A DNA stretch of 64,000 nt from Arthrobacter rhizosphaerae (GCF_023062595.1 NZ_JALLAN010000018.1:30123-94122); one strand, 5' to 3'. Positions 26,967 to 37,107 are shown, counted from the first letter of the stretch. Translations and numbers: made by a program. Notes: generated by a model from the sequence alone, not told the origin.

Positions 26967-28696
26967 GCCACTTCCTCCGCGGTCAGCTGGGACTCAACAA
27001 TTTCCTGGTAGGTGGTGGAGTTTTCGAGCAGTTCATCGTGAGTGCCACGGTCCACGATGCGGCCCCTGTCCAGCACCAGAATCTCATCCGCGTCGGCGAT
27101 GGTGGACACGCGCTGGCCAACGATGATGACGGTGGCATTGGCCGTTTTTGCTTTCAGCGCCCGGCGAAGGCGTGCATCCGTTGCGACGTCAAGGGCCGAG
27201 AACGAGTCATCAAACAGAAACACTTTCGGTTCCGTCACCAATGCCCTGGCAATGCACAACCTTTGCCGCTGGCCGCCCGAGACGTTGGTGCCGCCTTGTG
27301 CGATCCTCGCGCCAAGACCGTTCTTCTTGTCCCTCACGAAGTCCGCCGCCTGTGCCACTGTCAGGGCGTCCCACAGTTCCTCATCCGTGGCCTCGGTCTT
27401 GCCGAAACGCAGGTTGTGCTCGATGGTGCCGGAGAACAGGTAGGGACGCTGCGGCACCATGGCCACCCTGCCCGTGATTTCGGAGCGGTGCAGATCGGTG
27501 ACAGGGACGCCGTCGAGCAGTACTTCACCGGAACCGACGTCGTAGAGCCTGGGAAGCAAGGACAACAGGCTGGTCTTACCGGCACCGGTTGAGCCGATGA
27601 TTGCCAGTGTTTTTCCTGGCTCAGCGGTGAAGCTGATGTTGCTCAACACTGGTTCCTCAGCGCCCGGGTACGCGAACGAAACGTCGCGGAATTCGACCCG
27701 GCCCGTCTTGTGGGCGGGCGTCACCGGGTTCAATGGCTCGTGGATGGAAGGCTCGACGTCGAGCACTTCACCGATGCGGTCTGCGCAGACGGAGGCACGC
27801 GGAATCATCATGGCCATGAAGGTGCCCATCATCACGGCGATCAGGATCTGCAGAAGGTACTGGAGGAAGGCGGTGAGGGCTCCCACCTGCATTTCGCCTG
27901 CCTCCACCCGCTGGCCGCCGAACCAGAGGACGGCGGCAGTGGAAACATGGAGGATCATGCCGATGGCCGGGAACATCAGGACGAAGAGGGCACCGATTTT
28001 CAGGGACACATCGGTAAGTTCCTTGTTGGCTTCACCAAAGCGCTCAGCCTCATGGGGTTCCCGGACGAAGGCGCGGACCACTCTGATGCCGATGATCTGC
28101 TCGCGGAGGACTCCATTGATGCGGTCGATCTTTGTCTGCATGGAGCGGAAGAGCGGCATCAGCCGTACAACGAGATAGCCAACCACCAGAATCAACACTG
28201 GAACTGAAACCCAGACAAGCCAGGACAGGTTGAGGTCTTCGCGGAGTGCCATGATGATGCCACCGATGCACATGATGGGCGTGGCCACCATGAAGTTCAG
28301 GCCCATCAGGACCAGCATCTGCACCTGTTGGACATCATTTGTGCCGCGGGTGATCAGGGTGGGGGCGCCGAAAACGTTGACGTCCTTTGCCGAGAAGCTG
28401 CTGACTTTGCGGAATACCCCACGGCGAAGGTCGCGGCCGATCGCCATGGCAGCCTTGGAGCCGTAGTAGACGCCCGCTATCGCCGTCGCTACCTGTATCA
28501 ACGCGACGCCCAACATCCACACGCCCGTACGCCAGATGTAGTCGGTATCGCCGCGTGCCACACCTTCGTCAATGATCTGCGCGTTGAGGCTGGGGAGGTA
28601 TAGGGCGGCGATGGTCGATGCCAGCTGAAGCGCGATGACGGCAATAATGTACGGCAAATACGGCTTGGAGTAGCGCCGTATGAGGGTGAGGAGCAT
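26963..28696 (-). CDS. ABC exporter subunit with the degenerate catalytic glutamate
   Basis: I prefer the ATG at 28696, nine bases after AGGA, over a GTG at 28702. The 577-residue protein has six membrane helices followed by an ATPase domain. Walker A is GSTGAGKT near residue 368, the signature VSGGQ is intact, and Walker B reads FLFDD, with Asp in place of the catalytic Glu. This substitution is typical of the degenerate-site subunit in heterodimeric exporters, and it complements the defective signature motif of the downstream subunit. The two genes overlap by four bases and are surely co-translated. The substrate is unknown. Confidence 0.9.
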   Translation of the reverse strand: MLLTLIRRYSKPYLPYIIAVIALQLASTIAALYLPSLNAQIIDEGVARGDTDYIWRTGVWMLGVALIQVATAIAGVYYGSKAAMAIGRDLRRGVFRKVSSFSAKDVNVFGAPTLITRGTNDVQQVQMLVLMGLNFMVATPIMCIGGIIMALREDLNLSWLVWVSVPVLILVVGYLVVRLMPLFRSMQTKIDRINGVLREQIIGIRVVRAFVREPHEAERFGEANKELTDVSLKIGALFVLMFPAIGMILHVSTAAVLWFGGQRVEAGEMQVGALTAFLQYLLQILIAVMMGTFMAMMIPRASVCADRIGEVLDVEPSIHEPLNPVTPAHKTGRVEFRDVSFAYPGAEEPVLSNISFTAEPGKTLAIIGSTGAGKTSLLSLLPRLYDVGSGEVLLDGVPVTDLHRSEITGRVAMVPQRPYLFSGTIEHNLRFGKTEATDEELWDALTVAQAADFVRDKKNGLGARIAQGGTNVSGGQRQRLCIARALVTEPKVFLFDDSFSALDVATDARLRRALKAKTANATVIIVGQRVSTIADADEILVLDRGRIVDRGTHDELLENSTTYQEIVESQLTAEEVA

Positions 28697-28832
28697 GCCC
28701 ACGGATCCTTAAGAAGAAGAGCACAGATTGGATAAGAGAAGTAATAGCAGCGGGGGCTGACGGTATCAGGGTTCCCACTCTACGAAATCTGTTGCCTGTG
28801 CGAAACATTCTCTGGAAAAGATCATCCGAATG

Positions 28833-28912
28833 GAGTATTCCTTGGCGACTGCGAGTACTCGAAGCCGATTCCAAGTAGTCGAGGGCTGAAAAAACGAGTA
28901 CACACTACTCGT
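28833..28912. promoter_or_regulatory. Cluster of GAGTA/TACTC palindromes before the ABC exporter
   Basis: The palindrome CGAGTACTCG lies at 28852-28861, and the seven-bp inverted repeat ACGAGTA-cacac-TACTCGT at 28894-28912. A weaker GGAGTATTCC occurs at 28832-28841. Repeated related dyads in the control region between the exporter and the repeat-protein gene suggest an operator. The rest of the 28697-29069 gap shows only a GC-rich stretch (CGAGCGGGCAGCTCG) near 29010 that could fold. Confidence 0.45.
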
Positions 28913-29069
28913 GACTTCTGAATCGCTATCCCCATAGCCTCAAAAAGTAAGCATGCTGATGATTCTGGGGGAAGGGTGGGCTGATCCCACGAGCCCTTAG
29001 CTCGGGGTCGAGCGGGCAGCTCGCGCGGAGTCGTCAGTTCTACCAGTCGGTCTCGGATGGAGATCAGCT

Positions 29070-29963
<894 letters not shown>

Positions 29964-30001
29964 GTCGGGCTAACCGAGCAGGTCGGACTAGAGAAGGAGC
30001 G

Positions 30002-30035
30002 AACGGGCATCGCACCACCAGGTGCGGTGCCCGTT
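30002..30035 (+). terminator. Hairpin between the repeat protein and sortase genes
   Basis: A 15-bp stem (AACGGGCATCGCACC with GGTGCGGTGCCCGTT, one G-T pair) and an ACCA loop lie 39 bases after the stop codon. Only a weak pyrimidine tract (AGTCCTCC) follows, so it may reduce rather than stop read-through into the sortase gene, or stabilise the upstream message. Confidence 0.6.
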
Positions 30036-30061
30036 AGTCCTCCCCAGGAACGAGAAGCTGA

Positions 30062-30763
30062 GTGACTTTAGGCCAGCACGGCAGGCACCCTCCCCCCACC
30101 CCCGAACGAGGTCAGGGAAGGTTGCTGAACCGCGGAGGAATTTTGTTGCTCGTGTGCGGAGTCCTGGGCTTCTTCGCCCTGGCATTCCTGCCGGGCCTCG
30201 TGTCTGCAGGTGGTTCCCTCGGCACAGGCAGCTCGAGCAAGCCCGACGGCAATCCGAGTTCCTGGACCGCCACCTCAGTCCCGGTACCCGCGCCGGTTCA
30301 GACCGTTAGCTCCCTGCCGGCTGCTGCCCGCCCCACCCGCATCGCCTACCCCCTGGCCGGGATAGATGTACCAGTCCATCCGTTGGAGCCAAGCCAGGAA
30401 GAAAAGGTCTCCCGTACCCTGGTCCCACCCCGGACGGTAGACGGATACTGGCTGGCACCCTTTGGTGTTCCGGGGGCAGGATCAACCAACACGACCTACA
30501 TCATTGGACACAGTTGGGAGGACCGGGATGCTCCCTTTAACCGCCTGAGTGACGCCTCGGTTCCAGGACAGGAGTTTGATGCAGTGACTGAAACGGGCAC
30601 GGTTCGCTACAGAGTCGATTGGGTTACCACCTATCTCAAGGACACCCTCAAGGACAGCCCCATCTGGGAGGTTGTTCCGAATCGCCTGGTCCTTATCAGC
30701 TGCTACACAGACGACTTTTGGGGCAAGAACGTAGTGGTCGTCGCTTCACCTGTCACAAATTAG
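30062..30763 (+). CDS. Class F-like sortase
   Basis: The 233-residue membrane protein has one N-terminal membrane helix (GGILLLVCGVLGFFALAFLPGLV), a Ser/Pro-rich linker and a sortase domain from about residue 95. The catalytic His150 is in YIIGHSW and Cys214 in LVLISCYT, as in class E/F enzymes of actinobacteria. The catalytic arginine usually found after the cysteine is not apparent: the tail reads DDFWGKNVVVVAS, with Lys222 the only basic residue there. The GTG start follows GAGAAG; a TTG at 30121 is an alternative. It probably attaches the repeat protein encoded just upstream to the wall. Confidence 0.82.
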   Translation: MTLGQHGRHPPPTPERGQGRLLNRGGILLLVCGVLGFFALAFLPGLVSAGGSLGTGSSSKPDGNPSSWTATSVPVPAPVQTVSSLPAAARPTRIAYPLAGIDVPVHPLEPSQEEKVSRTLVPPRTVDGYWLAPFGVPGAGSTNTTYIIGHSWEDRDAPFNRLSDASVPGQEFDAVTETGTVRYRVDWVTTYLKDTLKDSPIWEVVPNRLVLISCYTDDFWGKNVVVVASPVTN

Positions 30764-30788
30764 GCGTTTCTTGCTGGCGCTGCCGGAA

Positions 30789-32468
30789 TCACGTGTCCAG
30801 GTGAGTCGGAGCGAACATCTTGAGCAGTGTCTCAACCACGACGACGTTCGGTCCCTCTGCAGCAAAGGCTGCCTTCAGGGCATCCCCCACACCCTGCGGT
30901 TCAACACGGATGGCGGGAACGCCGAAAGCTTCGGCCAGCTTCACGAAGTCAGGCCGGGCAAGCTCGGTAGCGGTTGCCTTGCCGAACGCATCGATCATGT
31001 ATTCACGCAAGATGCCGTAACCGCCGTCGTCGACGATCAACCACGTAACCGGCACGTTGTGCTGTTTGGCGGTGGCAAGTTCAGAGATGGAATACATAGC
31101 TGAACCATCGCCAGAGACCGCCAGTACCCGCGCAGCAGATCCTGACCGCCCTGTTGTTGCCAGGCCGACCGAACCACCGATGGCGGCCGGAAATCCAAAC
31201 CCGAGGCCACCGGCGCCCTGGGCGGAATGGAATTGCCCATCCTTGGCGTCCCAACAGCTCCAGCCCCAGTAGGCGGAAATGGTCATGTCCCAGAATGTTT
31301 GCATATCTGCCGGCACAGCCTCGCGGATGTCAGCCATAAAGTTGAGCTCTTTGGCCAGGTCCTGGGATTCCAGGCGTGCCCGGACCTTAGCCAGAGTCTC
31401 CCGCACCATTGCCTCCGGCGTCGAATCGTGCCAGTCCGCAGCCGTGGAGACGCCCTCACGTTGCAGGGCTTCGTCCAAGGCGGCGAGGGCCTGCCCTGCA
31501 TCGGCGCGGATCCCCAGCCCGGGGCGATTGGATTCGAGGACCCGGGGTTCGGCGTCGATCTGGATAATACGGCCACGCGGTTCGAACGTGAAGTAGTTGG
31601 ACGTGACCTCGCCCAGGGACGAGCCGATGACAATCAGGACGTCGGCGTCTTCGAGGACGTCGGTGACGTAGCGGTCCTCGATCCAGGACTGCAGCGAGAG
31701 CTCGTGGTTCCAGGGGAAAGCGCCGTTTCCGCCGGGAGTGCAGATCACCGGAGCCCGCAGCTTTTCGGCCAGGGCCAGCAGCGTTTTCTCAGCCCGGCCA
31801 CGCCGCGTACCCCCGCCGGCAATGATGGCGGGACGTTTCGCCTTCGCCAGCCATTTCACTGCCTCACGGATCAGCTCCACCCGCGGCGGATTATCAGCTG
31901 CCTCAGCGAGCGCGTCCTCAACGGGAGGCACCATGATGGGATCGAGCAGGACATTCTGCGGAATCTCCAGCCAGACAGGCCCTTGCGGGGAAGAAATGGC
32001 TTCCGTCCAGGCGTCCTGAATAGCCGACGGGATCCCCGAGGCATGCTGGATGAGCCGCTGGCTCTTGGTGACGTTGGCAGCGGACGCCTTCTGGTCGTCA
32101 AGCTGATGAAGCATTCCTTTACGGCGGGCTCCGAGTCCTTCGAGAGGGATCTGGCTTGCAACCACCACCATGGGGACGCCCGTCGCATAGGCCTCCTGCA
32201 GCCCTGCCAGCGACATCAGGGCGCCGGGGCCGGTGGACAGGAAGAGAACGCCCACTTCCCCGGTTGCCCGCGAATAACCATCGGCCGCGAACGCAGAATT
32301 GTTCTCAACCCGCGAGGAGACGAAATGCAGGTTTCCCCGGCCCATGGCATCAAAGAGGCCCAGGGCGTGCTGGCCTGGAATGCCGAACACGGTTTTGGCG
32401 CCGAGCGCCTCGAGGGTTTCGACGACGAGATCGCCGCCGTTACGGACGGGGCCCTCTGGTCCGGTCAC
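30789..32468 (-). CDS. Thiamine pyrophosphate-dependent enzyme, probable 2-ketoarginine decarboxylase type
   Basis: This 559-residue enzyme has the three-domain acetolactate synthase/decarboxylase fold. The catalytic glutamate that activates TPP is in RVENNSAFAADGYSRA. The cofactor motif starts GDGSAMYSIS and ends IVDDGGYG, with Asp-Asp where Asn-Asn is usual. It lacks the acetolactate synthase companion subunit and lies in an operon with an agmatinase-family hydrolase (GTGA overlap). Its length and this partner suggest the AruI type, which converts 5-guanidino-2-oxopentanoate to 4-guanidinobutanal in the arginine transaminase route. That substrate is an inference; another 2-oxo acid is possible. 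Confidence 0.8.
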   Translation of the reverse strand: MTGPEGPVRNGGDLVVETLEALGAKTVFGIPGQHALGLFDAMGRGNLHFVSSRVENNSAFAADGYSRATGEVGVLFLSTGPGALMSLAGLQEAYATGVPMVVVASQIPLEGLGARRKGMLHQLDDQKASAANVTKSQRLIQHASGIPSAIQDAWTEAISSPQGPVWLEIPQNVLLDPIMVPPVEDALAEAADNPPRVELIREAVKWLAKAKRPAIIAGGGTRRGRAEKTLLALAEKLRAPVICTPGGNGAFPWNHELSLQSWIEDRYVTDVLEDADVLIVIGSSLGEVTSNYFTFEPRGRIIQIDAEPRVLESNRPGLGIRADAGQALAALDEALQREGVSTAADWHDSTPEAMVRETLAKVRARLESQDLAKELNFMADIREAVPADMQTFWDMTISAYWGWSCWDAKDGQFHSAQGAGGLGFGFPAAIGGSVGLATTGRSGSAARVLAVSGDGSAMYSISELATAKQHNVPVTWLIVDDGGYGILREYMIDAFGKATATELARPDFVKLAEAFGVPAIRVEPQGVGDALKAAFAAEGPNVVVVETLLKMFAPTHLDT

Positions 32469-33541
32469 TGTGCGTACTCCTCGGTGGAGGACGCCGCGAA
32501 GCCGGCTGGCCGGTGCGATTCCTGGCCAAGGGCTTGCTGGGCGTACCCGTTGGCGGCTCCGAAGCGGTCGCCTTCGACGGCGTTGTCTGCCATCAGTGTC
32601 ACCATTTCGTAGGCGACGTGGCTGGCTGCGACGCCTGTGATCTCCGCGTGGTCGTACGCCGGAGCGACTTCGACGATATCGGCTCCGACGAGGTTCATCC
32701 CACGGAATCCGCGGAGGATCTCCAGCAGTTCACGGCTTGAAAGACCGCCCGCCTCCGGGGTACCTGTACCTGGTGCAAAGGCAGGATCCAGGACGTCGAT
32801 GTCCACGGAGATATACAGGGGTCGGTTGCCGATCCGGTCCCGGACCTTTGCCACCGTCTCCAGCACGCCTTGGTAATAGACGTCGGCAGAAGTGACGATG
32901 CCGAACCCAAAGCGATGGTCGTCGTCGAGGTCTTTCTTGCCATAAAGCGGACCACGGGTTCCAATGTGGCTGATGGCTTCGGTGTCGAGGATGCCCTCCT
33001 CCACTGCCCTGCGGAAGGGCGTCCCGTGTGTGTATTCGGCGCCGAAGTACGTGTCCCAGGTGTCCAGGTGGGCGTCAAAGTGGAGCATGGCGAGGGGTGC
33101 GCCGGCACGTTCGGCCGCTGCCCGCAGCAGTGGAAGCGCGATGGTGTGGTCTCCGCCGAGGGTAACAAGTTTGCTCCCCCGGGCGGTGAGATCCAGGGCG
33201 TTCTGCTGAATCGTCTCAATGGCTTCATTGATGTTGAACGGGTTCACGGCCATGTCCCCGGCGTCCGCCACCTGGATGTTCTCGAAGGGACTCACGTCCC
33301 ACGCCGGATTGTACGGGCGAAGCAGGCGGCTGGCCTCACGCACATGGTTTGCTCCGAACCGCGCTCCCGGCCGGTAGGAGACTCCCGAGTCGAACGGGAC
33401 CCCGACAACAGTCACATCCGCCGAAGCAACCTGGTCCAGCCGCGGCAGGCGGGCGTACGTTGCCGCCCCCGCATAACGCGGAATCCGGGCTGAATCGATC
33501 GGTCCGACGTTGCCATTTGCTTCAATGCGGAGCTCTTCCAA
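32465..33541 (-). CDS. Agmatinase/guanidinobutyrase family ureohydrolase
   Basis: The 358-residue protein is a binuclear manganese ureohydrolase. The metal ligands sit in GGDHTI, in FDAHLDTWD and in SVDIDVLDPAFAPG. GVPFDSGVSYRPGARFG near the N-terminus is typical of agmatinases and guanidinobutyrases, not arginases. It releases urea from a guanidino compound, such as agmatine to putrescine or 4-guanidinobutyrate to GABA. The four-base overlap with the TPP-enzyme gene favours the guanidinobutyrate reading, because that enzyme could supply the precursor aldehyde. The C-terminus carries a variable extension of about 35 residues. Confidence 0.88.
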   Translation of the reverse strand: MEELRIEANGNVGPIDSARIPRYAGAATYARLPRLDQVASADVTVVGVPFDSGVSYRPGARFGANHVREASRLLRPYNPAWDVSPFENIQVADAGDMAVNPFNINEAIETIQQNALDLTARGSKLVTLGGDHTIALPLLRAAAERAGAPLAMLHFDAHLDTWDTYFGAEYTHGTPFRRAVEEGILDTEAISHIGTRGPLYGKKDLDDDHRFGFGIVTSADVYYQGVLETVAKVRDRIGNRPLYISVDIDVLDPAFAPGTGTPEAGGLSSRELLEILRGFRGMNLVGADIVEVAPAYDHAEITGVAASHVAYEMVTLMADNAVEGDRFGAANGYAQQALGQESHRPAGFAASSTEEYAQ

Positions 33542-33634
33542 AGGAATGCCTCTCCTTCGAGGATGGATCAGTGGTTGTGACTGCCATCATACCCCCATGT
33601 TGCCTGCAATGCATCAAACGTTTACCTGGGCTCG

Positions 33635-34417
33635 CTATTGATACTTCAGACTCAGCAGGATTGCCTTGAGCTGGCGATATTGCGCGGTGTTCATCCACGC
33701 CTTCGCCGCGTCGATGCTCGGGAAGGCAGGTTCACTAAAAATGACCCTGGCCACTGCTGCCCCGTTGGGGAACGCAACCTGCGGGGAACCGGAACTCGTG
33801 GTCCCGGACACAAATTCGTGACTCCGCCTGATGCCCATATGAAACTGCGGATGGTCCGCGAAGGAATCAAAAGCAAAGCCGAAGGAAACCGGCTCCGCGT
33901 TGATGTCCACGAGCCCGGGAACCGCCGCCTGGTCAAGAACGGTACGCATCACCGGGCCTTCCGCTCCGTCTCCATATGTGCCGCTGGTGATCGAGGCAAC
34001 CTCGTTTCCCGTCCCGTCGCTGAGGATGGCTTCCAATGAGTTTTCAGCATTCGTGCCCTCGGGAAGATGCGGCGCCTGTGCAGTCCGAACAGTCCACTCC
34101 GCCGGGTAAGAAAAGGAAATGTGCCCGTCGGGGAAGGTAAAGGTCTTGAGCGCAACCCCGGGCAGGTCCGTGGCTGTTTCGGTTGGAGTCGGCGTCGCTT
34201 CCTGCCCGGGGGTAGCTCCCGGCGAGGTGGAGCCTCCGGGGGTGGCTGCCGGAGCAGAGTCAGGAGGGCTGCCCTGGGTGCTACTGCCCTGCGAAGCCGT
34301 TCCGCTGCCTGTCGGGGTCTGCGACTGGCCGCCCGGCTCGCCGGAAGGCGCACAGGCCGCCAGGCCGAGGGCCGCCGCTGCGGCAAGGGAAAGGTAGAGA
34401 TATCGGCTCTGGTTCAT
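33635..34417 (-). CDS. Lipoprotein of unknown function
   Basis: The ATG at 34417 follows a GGGGGG ribosome site, so I drop 17 upstream codons. The 260-residue protein has a lipoprotein signal peptide with lipobox LAAC and about 75 residues rich in Ser, Thr, Pro and Gly. Its folded domain begins KTFTFPDGHISFSYPAEWTV, resembling the PsbP/MOG-like or DUF1795-like fold seen in many actinobacterial lipoproteins. It should sit on the outer membrane face. It lies 93 bases upstream of the ureohydrolase gene on the same strand, between it and the regulator. Whether it belongs to that pathway is unclear. Confidence 0.72.
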   Translation of the reverse strand: MNQSRYLYLSLAAAAALGLAACAPSGEPGGQSQTPTGSGTASQGSSTQGSPPDSAPAATPGGSTSPGATPGQEATPTPTETATDLPGVALKTFTFPDGHISFSYPAEWTVRTAQAPHLPEGTNAENSLEAILSDGTGNEVASITSGTYGDGAEGPVMRTVLDQAAVPGLVDINAEPVSFGFAFDSFADHPQFHMGIRRSHEFVSGTTSSGSPQVAFPNGAAVARVIFSEPAFPSIDAAKAWMNTAQYRQLKAILLSLKYQ

Positions 34418-34542
34418 GGTCCCCCCGGACTGATGTATGACCGGACCAAGTAGTCCGCCTGCACTCATAGTAATTTCCGCCCGGCCCGCAGGAGGCTAGC
34501 GAGAAGAGCGAGTTTTGCTCGGGTTGGAAAAGCGGCACAGCC

Positions 34543-35118
34543 CTAGCGGCTGGCGGCCGGAACCAGAATCCAGAGCACTTCTACGGGCTCATCTGTCGGG
34601 TTGACCCAGGTGTGCGGCTCCCTGCCCGGGAACGTCACGGTGTCGCCTGAGTTGAGCTCATACTCCTCATTCGTGAGGATCAGCTTGATTGTCCCCTTGA
34701 TGACGTGCAGCACGTCAACGTCGCAATCAACGGCGTAGAGCTCGGATTCTCCGCGCCCGCGGGGCTCGATCACAGCCTGGATGAGCTGAATCCGCCGCTC
34801 AGAGCGAGCTGTGAGCAGCCGCTCCACGATCCCTTGACCCCCGAGTGAGATCCGAGGGCCGTGATCCTTTTTGGTGAGGTGTGTTTCGGGGGCTGCAAAG
34901 AGATCCCCGATGGAGATGGAAAGTACCTGGCACAGCGTCACGAGTGAGGCCACCGACGGCGAAGTCAGATCGCGTTCCACCCGGCTCAGGAAGCCCTTGG
35001 TAAGACCCGTGGCGTCCGCGACCTGTTCGATGGTGAGCCGCTGTGATTGACGCGCTGCTCGGATTCTTGAACCGATGGCAACCGGAATATTGCTGGGTTC
35101 AACTGGTAGAGCCTTCAT
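34543..35118 (-). CDS. XRE-family regulator with C-terminal cupin
   Basis: The 191-residue protein starts at the ATG at 35118, eight bases after AAAGG. Residues 12-70 are a helix-turn-helix of the XRE type (LTIEQVADATGLTKGFLSRVERD), and residues ~105-188 are a small cupin (VLHVIKGTIKLILTNEEYELNSGDTVTFPGREPHTW) that probably binds the effector. This layout is shared by PuuR-like regulators of polyamine and amino-acid catabolism. It is divergent from the symporter gene and heads the strand that carries the ureohydrolase and the TPP enzyme, so it is the likely local regulator. Confidence 0.88.
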   Translation of the reverse strand: MKALPVEPSNIPVAIGSRIRAARQSQRLTIEQVADATGLTKGFLSRVERDLTSPSVASLVTLCQVLSISIGDLFAAPETHLTKKDHGPRISLGGQGIVERLLTARSERRIQLIQAVIEPRGRGESELYAVDCDVDVLHVIKGTIKLILTNEEYELNSGDTVTFPGREPHTWVNPTDEPVEVLWILVPAASR

Positions 35119-35219
35119 TTCTGAACCTTTCACGGCTGGCCGCTCGGCCCATCTCAGGAGTCATCCTAACGGCCAGGAACGAGTGTGACGCAGCAATTCG
35201 TCACCCGTTCAAACGCGTC

Positions 35220-35268
35220 TTGACCGTTACCCAAGTCACAGCTTACTCTTTTACGCAACAACTGTTGT
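35220..35268 (+). promoter_or_regulatory. Promoter and operator candidate before the symporter gene
   Basis: TTGACC (35220-35225) and TACTCT (35244-35249), 18 bases apart, form a reasonable sigma-70-type promoter toward the symporter. The perfect dyad ACAAC-T-GTTGT (35258-35268) lies at the expected transcription start, a good place for repression by the divergent XRE-cupin regulator. The remaining leader of about 220 bases before the symporter contains no gene I can support. Confidence 0.45.
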
Positions 35269-35495
35269 CTATTAGCAAACTAAGTTGACTCGGGGCAATT
35301 GTTTGGCCAAGCGCTTATGCGAACAACCTCGGGAATCCATCCGGACAACCAAACCGGTCAGCTGCGGAGACAAACCCCCGTCTCCCAGAGAACTGCGTGC
35401 ACCTCCCCGTGCCTCCCCTCCAAGCAGCGGTTCCCTCTCCTTCGGCAATTTGCCGTTGAAGATGAACGGCCAAGCAGCTCCAAGGAGCCCTTCTT

Positions 35496-37046
35496 ATGGA
35501 TGCAAATTTCATCAACATCGCCATCGTGGTGGCCTATCTGGTAGCCATGCTGGCTTTCGGCTGGTGGGGAAAGTCCCGTACCAGGAACAACAGCGACTTC
35601 CTCGTAGCCGGCCGTCGTTTGGGTCCCTTCCTCTACACCGGCACCATGGCCGCTGTAGTCCTCGGGGGCGCTTCGACGGTAGGCGGTGTGGGCCTCGGCT
35701 ACAAGTTTGGTATCTCCGGGATGTGGCTGGTGGTTGCCATCGGATCCGGCGTGCTGCTCCTAAGCCTGCTCTTCGCCGGAACTATCCAGAAACTTAAGAT
35801 CTACACCGTCTCCCAGATGCTGACGTTGCGGTATGGCAGCCGCGCCACTCAGACATCCGGAATAGTGATGCTCGCGTACACCCTGATGCTCTGCGCCACG
35901 TCCACCGGGGCCTATGCCACAATTTTTGTGGTGCTCTTCGGCTGGGACAGGGCTCTTGCCATCGCCATCGGCGGCGCCATTGTGCTGGTCTACTCCACGA
36001 TTGGGGGGATGTGGTCAATTACGCTGGCTGACCAGGTCCAGTTCGTGATCAAGACCGTTGGCATCTTCCTGCTCATGCTCCCGTTTACGCTCAATGCAGC
36101 GGGCGGCCTGGACGGCATCCGCAGCCGCGTGGAGGACAGCTTCTTCCAGATCGACGGCATCGGCATCCAAACCATCATCACCTATTTCGTGGTTTATACC
36201 CTTGGCCTGCTGATCGGCCAGGACATCTGGCAGCGCGTCTTCACTGCCAAGACACCCCAGGTTGCCCGTTGGGGCGGCGCCACTGCAGGCATTTACTGCA
36301 TCCTCTACGGCGCGGCCGGTGCACTGATCGGATTGGGCGCCCGCGTCGCACTCCCGGAGATCGACGTGGCGAACCTCGGCAAAGACGTGGTTTATGCCGA
36401 AGTGGCGACCAACCTGTTGCCAATCGGCATTGGCGGACTGGTCCTGGCAGCGGCCGTTGCGGCCATGATGTCCACGGCTTCCGGAGCCCTTATTGCAGCC
36501 GCTACGGTGGCCCGAGCCGACGTACTCCCCTTCGTTGCCAGCTGGTTTGGCAAGGACATCAACACCGAGGACAGCGAAAATCCTGAGCACGACGTCAAAG
36601 CAAACCGGATGTGGGTACTGGCGCTCGGCATTGTTGCCATCCTCATCGCCATCATCACCAAGGATGTGGTGGCGGCATTGACCATCGCTTACGACATCCT
36701 GGTGGGCGGCCTGCTGGTGGCCATCCTCGGCGGTTTGGTATGGCATCGAGGGACCGGAGTTGCGGCAGCTGCGTCCATGGCGGTCGGTTCCGTCGTGACG
36801 CTGGGAACAATGATCGTCCTGGAGATCAATGCGGCCGCCCCATTGGACGGGATCTACGCCAATGAGCCGATTTACTTCGGTCTGATCGCTTCAGCCGTGG
36901 TCTACATCGCCGTATCGCTGCTGACCAAGCCCACTGATCCCCGTGTAATGCGGAACTGGTTCGCGCGGGTCGCCGGGCGCGCAGAAGAGGAAGAGGCCGT
37001 TCCGGCGGACGCACTGAAACCTGCTATCCCGGACGCCGTCCCCTAA
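35496..37046 (+). CDS. Sodium:solute symporter (SSS family)
   Basis: The 516-residue membrane protein has about 13 hydrophobic helices and family landmarks: FLVAGRRLGPFLYTGTMAAVVLGGAST near the N-terminus and the VYSTIGGMWSITLADQVQF segment in the middle. GGAG precedes the ATG with an eight-base gap. These transporters couple sodium entry to uptake of sugars, amino acids, polyamines or related solutes. The divergent regulator and the ureohydrolase operon suggest that the solute is a guanidino compound, arginine derivative or polyamine; this is contextual only. A strong compound hairpin follows the gene. Confidence 0.9.
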   Translation: MDANFINIAIVVAYLVAMLAFGWWGKSRTRNNSDFLVAGRRLGPFLYTGTMAAVVLGGASTVGGVGLGYKFGISGMWLVVAIGSGVLLLSLLFAGTIQKLKIYTVSQMLTLRYGSRATQTSGIVMLAYTLMLCATSTGAYATIFVVLFGWDRALAIAIGGAIVLVYSTIGGMWSITLADQVQFVIKTVGIFLLMLPFTLNAAGGLDGIRSRVEDSFFQIDGIGIQTIITYFVVYTLGLLIGQDIWQRVFTAKTPQVARWGGATAGIYCILYGAAGALIGLGARVALPEIDVANLGKDVVYAEVATNLLPIGIGGLVLAAAVAAMMSTASGALIAAATVARADVLPFVASWFGKDINTEDSENPEHDVKANRMWVLALGIVAILIAIITKDVVAALTIAYDILVGGLLVAILGGLVWHRGTGVAAAASMAVGSVVTLGTMIVLEINAAAPLDGIYANEPIYFGLIASAVVYIAVSLLTKPTDPRVMRNWFARVAGRAEEEEAVPADALKPAIPDAVP

Positions 37047-37107
37047 AACCGGCACCTTATTACGCGCGTCTTGCAAAACATCGGCTCTTAAGAACAAAGG
37101 CACAATG

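Noticed and set aside
28925..29069. A riboswitch in the leader of the repeat protein gene
   Set aside because: The stretch is GC-rich and can fold, but I could not match it to any known riboswitch core.
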